Shown one piece after another: positions 1-5,961 of a DNA stretch of 13,125 nt (position 1 is its first letter; the number at the start of each line of letters is the position of its first letter). A program made the position numbers and the translations under genes. The DNA comes from Klebsiella pneumoniae. Lineage in GTDB: Bacteria > Pseudomonadota > Gammaproteobacteria > Ga0077536. The DNA lies in the NCBI GenBank assembly GCA_945873015.1, contig CAMCBY010000053.1, positions 1 to 13,125 on the forward strand. Reading direction: 5' to 3'. Below the pieces are notes generated by a model that saw only the letters and a list, made by a program, of their open reading frames with translations, did no database searches and was not told where the DNA came from.

Positions 1-59
1 TGTTCGCCACCCATCCGCCGCTGGAAGCGCGCATCGCGGCCTTGCGCGCGGCGAGCTGA
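1..59 (+). CDS. C-terminal end of an M48-type (HtpX-like) metalloprotease, partial
   Basis: Only the last 18 full codons are present, in frame 3, ending in TGA at 57-59. The tail reads FATHPPLEARIAALRA. A 'THPP.EERI..L' tail is characteristic of the C-terminus of M48 zinc metallopeptidases (HtpX and related), which degrade misfolded membrane or periplasmic proteins. The catalytic HExxH lies outside the window, so the assignment rests on this short motif alone. A perfect palindrome overlaps the stop codon and probably ends the transcript. Confidence 0.6.
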   Translation, partial: FATHPPLEARIAALRAAS

Positions 60-81
60 GTCGGCGCGCGCCGACTCAGCT
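54..81. terminator. 28-bp perfect palindrome overlapping the protease stop codon, probable bidirectional terminator
   Basis: Bases 54-67 (AGCTGAGTCGGCGC) are the exact reverse complement of 68-81, with no spacer. The hairpin would begin inside the last sense codon and include the stop. No T-tract follows, so it is not a textbook intrinsic terminator. A GC-rich stem right at a gene end still suggests termination or protection of the 3' end. A protein-binding site is the alternative. Confidence 0.5.
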
Positions 82-383
82 TGATGCATCGCGCGCGTCA
101 ACACATGTCTCGCTGTTGCATATGAACGGCGACGGCATCGCCATCGATCACATCAATGCCACCTGTTCGCCGTCAAAGCAGGAGCGGCGTATCGAACGGC
201 CGGTTAGGCAGCAGGTGATTGACATCACTGTTCCGGACGATCGTTCGGCAGTCGGCGCGTTGTTACCCACGAAGGAGTAGGTTGAATCGACAGCGCGGCG
301 CACAATGTGCGCCACCCGCGCTGCAGTGGTTGAAGTTGTGCCGGCAAAATGATGCATTAGGCGTCGGCACACAGGATTCACCC
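82..383. other. Intergenic region upstream of the catabolic-type operon
   Basis: This stretch of about 300 bases has no convincing gene. Open frames across it have no family resemblance and no good ribosome site. A TTGACA at 219-224 looks like a -35 box, but nothing like a -10 lies 16-18 bases downstream. The one clear structure is the palindrome at 297-313. The region should contain the promoter for the operon starting at 384. Confidence 0.5.
297..313. promoter_or_regulatory. 17-bp perfect dyad, possible repressor operator
   Basis: GGCGCACA-A-TGTGCGCC: two exact 8-bp inverted half-sites around one central base, ending 70 bp before the first start codon of the operon. Size and symmetry fit a site for a dimeric regulator such as a TetR- or GntR-type protein, but no regulator gene is present in the window. 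No promoter core could be placed next to it. It could also be a chance palindrome in GC-rich DNA. Confidence 0.35.
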
Positions 384-1199
384 ATGCCCAGTTTCACCAC
401 TGACGATGGCGCACAGCTTTACTTTGAAGTCTCAGGCACCGAGTGTGGCAATCCGCCGCTGATTTTTATTCATGGCTGGTGCGCCAATCTGCGTCACTGG
501 GATCATCAGGTCCGTTATTTCGCCGACAGTCATCGCATTTTGTGTATGGACCGGCGTGGCATGGGGCGTTCGACGACACCCGGTCACGGCCATAGCGCTG
601 AACAGCACGCAGCGGACGTCGCGGCCTTGGCTGCGCATGTCGGTTTTGCCCAGGCGGTGATTGTTGCCCATGCGGGCGGCGGGCCGGCGGGTGTGTTTGT
701 CTGTGCGCGTTATGCAGCGCTGGCTCGTGCCTTCGTTCTGATCGATTCGGCCATCATGCCGGGCCTTGATCTTGAACAACCCGCGAGCCGCGCCGCGCAG
801 TTTTATGCCGACATGATGGTGAAGCTGACCGCGCCCGATAACGACGACTACTTCCGCGATATGTACGCAAGTTATTTCGCGCCGCACGCCGACCCCGCGC
901 TGGTTGCATCGGTGGTGGCCGAGGCGTGCCGCACAGCACCGGCGGTGCGCGCCGCGGAGATCAATCTCATGGCGGCCGATACCGCCACGCTTGCCGCGCG
1001 CCTTGAGCAGCCGACCCTGGTGATAGTGGGACAATGGCTGGCGGACAATTCGGCTGCGGCTGCCGATCCGGTCCGCGTCAAAAACCATTTCAAACATCTC
1101 GAGTTCGCGCGGGCTATCGGCACCGGCCATTTTGTGCAACTCGAAGCGCCGGAACAGACCAACGCTTTCCTGCGTAGTTTTATTTCGCGCCTGCCTTGA
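384..1199 (+). CDS. Alpha/beta-hydrolase-fold protein lacking the nucleophilic serine
   Basis: 271 aa. Start at ATG 384, preceded by AGGA at 373-376 (7-base spacing); an upstream TTG extension is unlikely because it has no ribosome site and the fold begins right after this ATG. Family marks in order: the strand and oxyanion-hole segment IFIHGW (residues 27-32), MDRRGMGRS (55-63), the nucleophile-elbow position (about 93-100) and a C-terminal GTGHFVQLEAPE with the expected catalytic His249. The elbow reads VAHAGGG instead of the usual VGHSMGG, so residue 97, normally the Ser nucleophile, is Ala (codon gcg at 672-674). The protein therefore probably cannot form a classical acyl-enzyme. It may be a non-hydrolytic member (lyase, cofactor-free oxygenase-like or binding protein) or may use another residue. 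It is the first gene of a five-gene same-strand run, 31 bp ahead of the small-subunit gene. Fold is confident; activity is unknown. Confidence 0.85.
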   Translation: MPSFTTDDGAQLYFEVSGTECGNPPLIFIHGWCANLRHWDHQVRYFADSHRILCMDRRGMGRSTTPGHGHSAEQHAADVAALAAHVGFAQAVIVAHAGGGPAGVFVCARYAALARAFVLIDSAIMPGLDLEQPASRAAQFYADMMVKLTAPDNDDYFRDMYASYFAPHADPALVASVVAEACRTAPAVRAAEINLMAADTATLAARLEQPTLVIVGQWLADNSAAAADPVRVKNHFKHLEFARAIGTGHFVQLEAPEQTNAFLRSFISRLP

Positions 1200-1230
1200 G
1201 AGCAGTGATAGACAACGGACACTTGTGACC

Positions 1231-1461
1231 ATGAGTTTGATTGACGACGAAACTTTTACCGAACAGACCGTCGCTGCGCTGGCGCAGGCGGCGGGCCTGC
1301 CGCTGGCGTCCGGGCGCGCCGCCGTGCTGCTGCCGATATTGCGCGCGTGGCTGGCCGACAGCGCCGCGCTCAATACACTTATGCACAGCGAGGCCTGTCG
1401 TGAGGTGCTGCCTGTCGTGTTGTTCAAACATGGCCGCGCGGACGGCGAGGGCGGACCATGA
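1231..1461 (+). CDS. AtzG-like (DUF4089-type) small amidase subunit
   Basis: 76 aa, start ATG 1231, with only a weak ribosome site. The protein is mainly helical and alanine-rich, with a GLPL turn (residues 22-25), a long helix containing LLPILRAWLADSAALNTL, and a tail EVLPVVLFKHG resembling the '.P.P.F.P' ending of AtzG proteins. AtzG is a GatC-like partner that wraps around and stabilises the amidase AtzE (1-carboxybiuret hydrolase) in cyanuric-acid breakdown. The assignment rests mostly on size, composition and position: its TGA overlaps the amidase ATG (ATGA at 1458-1461), implying translational coupling and roughly matched synthesis of the two chains. Sequence identity to AtzG looks low, so the substrate should not be transferred. 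Confidence 0.7.
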   Translation: MSLIDDETFTEQTVAALAQAAGLPLASGRAAVLLPILRAWLADSAALNTLMHSEACREVLPVVLFKHGRADGEGGP

Positions 1462-2882
1462 GCGCGGCGAGCGACCTGCTCGAACTCTCCTTGTGTGAGG
1501 CCGCGCGGCTGGTCAAGGCGCGCAGTGTGTCGCCACTGGAACTGGTCGATGCCGCTCTGGCGCGCATTACAGCGCACGATCAGCGCCTGCACGCCTATAT
1601 CGAGGTCTTCGCCACGCAGGCACGCGAGGTTGCCGCGGCCATGACGCAACTGGCAGCAGCGGGCCATGTGCTCGGGCCGCTGCATGGTGTGCCGATAGCA
1701 CTGAAAGACAACATCGCGGTGGAAGGTTTTGCGACCAGTGCCGGCAGCAAGATTCTGGCCGGCAGCGTAGCGCGCGATGATGCAACGGTTGCCGCGCGTC
1801 TGCGTCAGGCCGGCGCGATTTTCCTCGGCAGACTCAACATGCACGAATTCGCGTGGGGTGGCACTTCGGCGAATCCGCATTACGGCACGGTGGCCAATCC
1901 GTGGAACCCCACACGTTTCGCTGCCGGTTCCAGCGGCGGTTCAGGGGCGGCGGTGGCGGCGCGTATGTGTTACGGCGCGCTCGGCACTGATACCGGCGGA
2001 TCGATTCGTCTGCCAGCGGCCATCAATGGCGTGTGTGGTATTCGTCCGACCTACGGGCGGGTCAGTAATCACGGCATCGTGCCGCTCGCCTGGAGTATGG
2101 ATACGGCGGGTCCGCTGGCGCGCAGCGCGGCAGACTGCGCGGCGCTGTTTAATGTCATCGCGGGCCACGACCGGCGCGACCCGAGCACCAGCGAGCAGCC
2201 GCTCGAAGAGCTCTGGGTCGATAGTGAGAACGTCGTAAAGGGTCTGCGCATCGGTGTTATTCCGGGCTACTTTGACCACGGCGTGCAGGCGCCGGTCAAG
2301 GCCGCGGTGGCGCGTGCACTCGACACGCTGGTCGCCATGGGCGCGCAGATTGTCGAGGTCTCGATTGCCAACATCGCGCAGAACATTTCGGCGCAATTGA
2401 CCATCGAGGCGGCCGAACCCAGCACCTACCACCAACAATGGTTACGCAGTCGTCCCCAGGACTACGGCGACGATGTACGCACGCTGCTCGAGGTTGGCGA
2501 GTTGTTGCCCGCCACCCACTATCTGCAGGCGCAACGTTATCGCAGTGTCTTGCGCCGTGATTTTCTGGCGGCGTTTCGTAAGGTCGATGTGTTTATCTGT
2601 CCGACCCTGCCGTTTACCGCCACGCCGCTCGGAGATACCACGGTCGTCATTGAGAACGGTGTGGCCGAAGACATGCTGTCGGCCATCATGCGTTTCACCG
2701 GTATTCCGAGTCTGACCGGCCTGCCGGCGCTCAGCGCGCCGTGTGGATTCGATGCCGACGGCCTGCCGATAGGCATGCAGATCATCGGCGCGCCGTTCAC
2801 GGAAAATTACCTGCTCGGCATCGCCGCCGCTTATCAACAACACACGGACTTTCATCGTTGCGCGCCGGCCCTCGGCGCGTGA
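1458..2882 (+). CDS. Amidase-signature hydrolase, AtzE/GatA-like
   Basis: 474 aa, the usual size of the amidase signature family, which hydrolyses C-N amide bonds with a Ser-cisSer-Lys triad. The triad is visible: Lys83 in PIALKDNIAVEG, cis-Ser158 in AAGSSGGSGAAVA, and nucleophile Ser182 in GTDTGGSIRLPA. Spacings of 75 and 24 residues match those of GatA. The C-terminal part (TGIPSLTGLPALSAPCG, then GLPIGMQIIGAPF) is also typical. The start overlaps the stop of the AtzG-like gene by 4 bp, with GAGGG at 1447-1451 as ribosome site. With its small partner it probably forms an AtzE-AtzG type heteromer. No GatB gene is adjacent, which argues against a role in tRNA amidation. The substrate is unknown; the operon suggests a small amide released from, or carried on, an organic compound. 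Confidence 0.93.
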   Translation: MSAASDLLELSLCEAARLVKARSVSPLELVDAALARITAHDQRLHAYIEVFATQAREVAAAMTQLAAAGHVLGPLHGVPIALKDNIAVEGFATSAGSKILAGSVARDDATVAARLRQAGAIFLGRLNMHEFAWGGTSANPHYGTVANPWNPTRFAAGSSGGSGAAVAARMCYGALGTDTGGSIRLPAAINGVCGIRPTYGRVSNHGIVPLAWSMDTAGPLARSAADCAALFNVIAGHDRRDPSTSEQPLEELWVDSENVVKGLRIGVIPGYFDHGVQAPVKAAVARALDTLVAMGAQIVEVSIANIAQNISAQLTIEAAEPSTYHQQWLRSRPQDYGDDVRTLLEVGELLPATHYLQAQRYRSVLRRDFLAAFRKVDVFICPTLPFTATPLGDTTVVIENGVAEDMLSAIMRFTGIPSLTGLPALSAPCGFDADGLPIGMQIIGAPFTENYLLGIAAAYQQHTDFHRCAPALGA

Positions 2883-2931
2883 GGCGCGTGGCCGTACAAA
2901 ACATTCCATCCAGCAGACAGGGCAGGGCGCC

Positions 2932-4005
2932 ATGAGCACAGGCTATAACCCGGACTTCAATCCGACCGGCATCGAAGGCGGTCTCGATACCAACATCCTG
3001 CCGTGGCTGAGCCTGTCGGTTGCACCTGGCTTGGCATTCAAGCCGCTGCGTGCGAGCCGCGAATCCGGCATGTTCACCGCCATCGTGCGCATCACCAAGG
3101 GCACGCGACTTGCGCCGCTGGTGCATTTGGGCGCGATGGATTTTTTTATCTTGTCCGGCGCCATGCGTTACCCCGAGGGCGACATGGCCGGTACGCTCGG
3201 CGTCGCGACCTGGGGTTATGTGCCGGCCAACGCCCGCGTCGGTCGCCTTGTAGCCGAAGAAGATGTCGAGTTTCTTGCCAATTTTTATGGTCCGTTGGCG
3301 ATGTTGAATGACGACGGCCGCAGTGTGCGCAGTGTCTTGACCAGTCTCGACATCATCGTGGCGTGCCGCGAGCACGGCATTACGCTGGTGCCCAATACCC
3401 TTGCCGAATGTATGCAGCCGCGCGCCGCTGCCTATCGCGGTGCGGCGGCGCCGCTCGCGATGGCTGCGGCCGACAGTCGGCATTGGTTCACGCAAGCCGA
3501 GACCGTGCTCGACCATGACACACGCGCGGTGCATCCCCATTGCGTCGATACGCACCGCGTGCCGTGGTATGTGAATCCCAGGAATCCGGATTTCGGCATG
3601 AAGATTCTGCGCGTCAGCGAAGAGACCGGCGTGACTTCAATGATCATCAAACACAATGGTGTGGCTGGCCCGCACTATCACCTCGCGGCTGCGGACTTTC
3701 TGGTGCTGTCGGGGCGCATCGGCTATCGCCTCGGACCACCCGAAGGTTATGGACCGGGCGTGTGGTTTTTTGAGCCGGCGGGTGCGCGCCACGACGCCAC
3801 CCAGCGCATCGGCACGGAAGACTTGATCTATACCGCCAATGTTTACGGACCGCTGCAATTCGACAGCGGACGCGGCACACCGATAGCGGCCGTGGTGTCA
3901 TGGATGCAATACAAAAGGATGGCCGAGGCGAGTGGCACGCGCCTGGTACGCAGTACCTTTGCCGACGATACCTCCTTGCTGGCCTGCGCACCGCTGCTCG
4001 GCTGA
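2932..4005 (+). CDS. Two-domain cupin, 2,4'-dihydroxyacetophenone dioxygenase/ChrR-cupin type
   Basis: 357 aa, start ATG 2932 with AGGGCAGGG at 2919-2927. Two related cupin barrels can be aligned: about residues 30-130 (LAPLVHLGAMDFFILSGAMRY) and 210-315 (AGPHYHLAAADFLVLSGRIGY). The second has a plausible metal set: His248, His250, Asp255 in place of the common Glu, and His287 in GARHDATQ. In the first, only His65 and Asp70 remain; the positions equivalent to His248 and His287 are Leu63 and Val103, so it is probably structural. Relatives include non-haem Fe dioxygenases that cleave C-C bonds next to a carbonyl (2,4'-dihydroxyacetophenone or acetylacetone dioxygenases). Activity and substrate here are inferred only from fold. 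The gene follows the amidase by 49 bp on the same strand and is probably cotranscribed. Confidence 0.8.
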   Translation: MSTGYNPDFNPTGIEGGLDTNILPWLSLSVAPGLAFKPLRASRESGMFTAIVRITKGTRLAPLVHLGAMDFFILSGAMRYPEGDMAGTLGVATWGYVPANARVGRLVAEEDVEFLANFYGPLAMLNDDGRSVRSVLTSLDIIVACREHGITLVPNTLAECMQPRAAAYRGAAAPLAMAAADSRHWFTQAETVLDHDTRAVHPHCVDTHRVPWYVNPRNPDFGMKILRVSEETGVTSMIIKHNGVAGPHYHLAAADFLVLSGRIGYRLGPPEGYGPGVWFFEPAGARHDATQRIGTEDLIYTANVYGPLQFDSGRGTPIAAVVSWMQYKRMAEASGTRLVRSTFADDTSLLACAPLLG

Positions 4006-4074
4006 CGATATTTATCTTGATCGCGGCCCGCAGAGAAACTTGCGGGTGTCGCACACAATGGCCGCGCGGGTCTG

Positions 4075-4086
4075 CGTTGCGCAACG
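4075..4086. repeat. 12-bp perfect palindrome between the cupin and RDRSWG-protein genes
   Basis: CGTTGCGCAACG at 4075-4086 is perfectly symmetric and lies 36 bp before the next start. A small hairpin (CCCGCA at 4027-4032, TGCGGG at 4041-4046, 8-base loop) lies just upstream. Both sit in the 117-bp gap, the widest in this run of genes. They could be an internal regulatory or RNA-processing site, or chance symmetry; no T-tract or promoter core is evident. Confidence 0.25.
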
Positions 4087-4122
4087 ACGCGCACAACAAT
4101 CACCGACACCGGGGAGAGAACA

Positions 4123-5244
4123 ATGATCACCACGCTCGACGACTATCCCATCCATCAGACACCGCAGCCGCTCGCGATCCCCGCCACCAGCGATCGCAAT
4201 TTCTACGACCGTTTCTGGTTCAACGGTTTTGTCGGTGATGGCTCTTTGTATTTCAGTGCGGCGATGGGTTTTTATCCCAACCGTGGTGTCATCGACGGTG
4301 GTTTCAGCGTGGTGGTCGATGGCCATCAGTACTGTCTGCATCTGAGTGGTGAGCCGCCGCTCGATCGCACCCAGACCGAACTCGGGCCTTTGAAGGTCGA
4401 GACCCTGGTGCCGATGCGGCGCCACCGCATCACGGTCAATTGTCCCGAGCGCGGCTTTGAAGCGCAGTTGTTGTTTGAAGCCGTCACCGGCGCGCACGAA
4501 GAAGACCGACAGATTCTGACCGATGGGCTGCACACCGCGATGGATATCACGCGCGTCACGCAATTCGGACGCTGGTCGGGCTGGATTGTGGTCAAGGGCA
4601 AACGTATCGAAGTCAGCGCCGAGCACACCAATGGCACGCGTGACCGTTCGTGGGGTGTGCGACCCTGCGGTGAGCCTGGCGGTCGTCCACATCGCTGGGC
4701 ATCGCAATTCTATTTCGCGTGGTCACAGACTTTCTGGCCCGACTATGTGCTGCACGGTCTGTTCTACTCGGATGCCAAGGGCGGCATCATGCTCAATTCC
4801 GGCGGCACCGTGCCGCGCGTGCCGCAAGCCGATACGCCGGTCTTTGCACGCGATACCAACGAAGTGGCCGCCACGCCCTGCGCCTATGAATTCGGCTATG
4901 CCGCCGGCAGCCGCCGCATCAAACATGCGGTGGTGCGTTTTGCACGGCCCGGTGGCGAGATTGTGGAACTCGAATACGAACCACTGGTGAGATTCCAGAT
5001 GGCAGGGCTCGGTTATTTTAATCCGGAATGGGGCCACGGTTTTTATAAAGGCAGTTTCGCCATCGACGATGAAACCTGGAAACTCGACGAACTCGACATG
5101 AGCAAGCCGATGCTGTTTCACATTCAACAGGTGTGCAAAGTCACCATGAATGGTCGCGAGACCGCCAGTGGCATTCTTGAACATGCCGCATATGGTCCCC
5201 ATGAACCGAGCGGCTTTACCTCGATGGTGGACGTCGCCAGTTGA
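4123..5244 (+). CDS. RDRSWG-motif protein, CrtC/AttH lipocalin-like, function unknown
   Basis: 373 aa, start ATG 4123 with a strong GGGGAGAG at 4111-4118. No signal peptide or membrane segment is seen. The sequence is rich in beta-strand patterns and aromatic residues (FYDRFWFNGF at 27-36, ASQFYFAWSQTFWPDY around 193-208). A conserved-looking block HTNGTRDRSWGVRP (168-181) resembles the DRSWG-type signature of the AttH/CrtC-like double-lipocalin superfamily (carotenoid 1,2-hydratase and relatives) and of large uncharacterised families common in bacteria that degrade steroids or hydrocarbons. In CrtC the fold adds water to a double bond of a hydrophobic substrate. Here that is only a structural suggestion: no carotenoid genes are nearby. 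It is the last gene of the run and likely acts on the same hydrophobic compound as the cupin and amidase. Confidence 0.6.
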   Translation: MITTLDDYPIHQTPQPLAIPATSDRNFYDRFWFNGFVGDGSLYFSAAMGFYPNRGVIDGGFSVVVDGHQYCLHLSGEPPLDRTQTELGPLKVETLVPMRRHRITVNCPERGFEAQLLFEAVTGAHEEDRQILTDGLHTAMDITRVTQFGRWSGWIVVKGKRIEVSAEHTNGTRDRSWGVRPCGEPGGRPHRWASQFYFAWSQTFWPDYVLHGLFYSDAKGGIMLNSGGTVPRVPQADTPVFARDTNEVAATPCAYEFGYAAGSRRIKHAVVRFARPGGEIVELEYEPLVRFQMAGLGYFNPEWGHGFYKGSFAIDDETWKLDELDMSKPMLFHIQQVCKVTMNGRETASGILEHAAYGPHEPSGFTSMVDVAS

Positions 5245-5286
5245 GGTAGCAGCGCGGGTGGATAGTCCGCGCCGCGCCATCCCGGA

Positions 5287-5314
5287 CTTGAAAATTCGGC
5301 GGCGGGCGCCATCT
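5287..5314 (+). promoter_or_regulatory. Sigma32 (RpoH) heat-shock promoter of hsp20
   Basis: CTTGAAA at 5287-5293 matches the sigma32 -35 consensus exactly. After a 13-base spacer, CGCCATCT at 5307-5314 matches the -10 consensus CCCCATNT with one mismatch. Transcription should begin near 5320, about 30 bases before the hsp20 start. The position directly upstream of a heat-shock gene strengthens the call. No CIRCE-type inverted repeat was seen. Confidence 0.8.
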
Positions 5315-5351
5315 AGGACTCAGCAAAACAATCGAGCCTGAGGCTACCACC

Positions 5352-5798
5352 ATGCGAACCACCATCTACGAACCCTATTCCACCATCCGTCGTCTGCAGG
5401 ACGAAATGAACCGCGCCTTTGGCGGCACTGCGCCTGATGCCGATGACAATTCGACGTCGGCCGTCAGTCACTGGGTGCCGGCGGTCGACATTCACGAAGA
5501 GCAGGAGCGTTATGTGATCAGCGCCGATGTGCCGGGAGTCGATCCGGCCAGCATTGATGTGTCGATGGAACACGGCGTGCTGACCATCAGCGGTGAGCGT
5601 CGCTCCGAGCGCAGCGAAGAGCGTGCCGGCGGTGCACGACGGGTCGAACGGCTGTCCGGTAATTTCTACCGTCGTTTTGCCCTGCCGGACAGCGTCGATG
5701 CCGAGCATGTCGAGGCGCGCAGCGTGAACGGCGTGCTGGAAGTGGTCATTCCGAAAAAAGTCCAGCTGCAGCCGAAGAAGGTCAAAGTCAGCGGCTGA
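5352..5798 (+). CDS. Small heat-shock protein, Hsp20/alpha-crystallin family
   Basis: 148 aa, typical length. ATP-independent cytoplasmic holdase that binds unfolding proteins and forms large oligomers. The N-terminal arm (1-40) includes RRLQDEMNRAF, common in proteobacterial Hsp20. The alpha-crystallin domain spans about 42-140, with ADVPGVDPASIDVSMEHGVL, then SGERRSER, FYRRFALPD and the signature NGVLEVVIPKK (126-136). The short tail ends in VKV (144-146), the position of the I/V-x-I/V oligomerisation motif. GAGG at 5340-5343 is the ribosome site. The gene appears monocistronic, bounded by a sigma32 promoter and an intrinsic terminator, so heat-shock control is expected. Confidence 0.97.
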   Translation: MRTTIYEPYSTIRRLQDEMNRAFGGTAPDADDNSTSAVSHWVPAVDIHEEQERYVISADVPGVDPASIDVSMEHGVLTISGERRSERSEERAGGARRVERLSGNFYRRFALPDSVDAEHVEARSVNGVLEVVIPKKVQLQPKKVKVSG

Positions 5799-5826
5799 GT
5801 CGTCAGCGCAGCAAGAACGTCGGCGA

Positions 5827-5853
5827 ACGGGGCCTGCGGGCCCCGTTTTTTTT
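5827..5853 (+). terminator. Rho-independent terminator of hsp20
   Basis: An 8-bp perfect stem (ACGGGGCC at 5827-5834 with GGCCCCGT at 5839-5846), a 4-base TGCG loop and a run of eight T at 5846-5853. It lies 28 bases after the hsp20 stop and is the only classical stem-plus-T-tract terminator found in the window. Confidence 0.93.
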
Positions 5854-5961
5854 GCAGGACAAAATCGAACCCTCGCAGCGGCAGCGGGCACCCACACTGG
5901 TTGATATCGTGCCTCCAGCCTGTGGCGGCGCGGCCTGTGGTGTCGTCAGCAGAGGAATGTC

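Noticed and set aside
219..224. TTGACA as a -35 promoter box
   Set aside because: No recognisable -10 hexamer lies 16-18 bases downstream (sequence around 241-248 is TCGTTCGG).
219..383. N-terminal extension of the hydrolase from TTG 219
   Set aside because: The extension has no signal peptide or fold-like pattern. ATG 384 has an AGGA site at good spacing, and the fold begins there.
432..1880. 482-aa open frame on the minus strand
   Set aside because: It is antisense to the hydrolase, AtzG-like and amidase genes. Its translation is rich in Arg, His and Cys with no family motifs, and the + strand genes have clear catalytic signatures.
2797..3555. 252-aa minus-strand frame opposite the cupin gene
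   Set aside because: A shadow frame with His/Arg-rich low-complexity translation and no motif; the cupin repeats are on the + strand.
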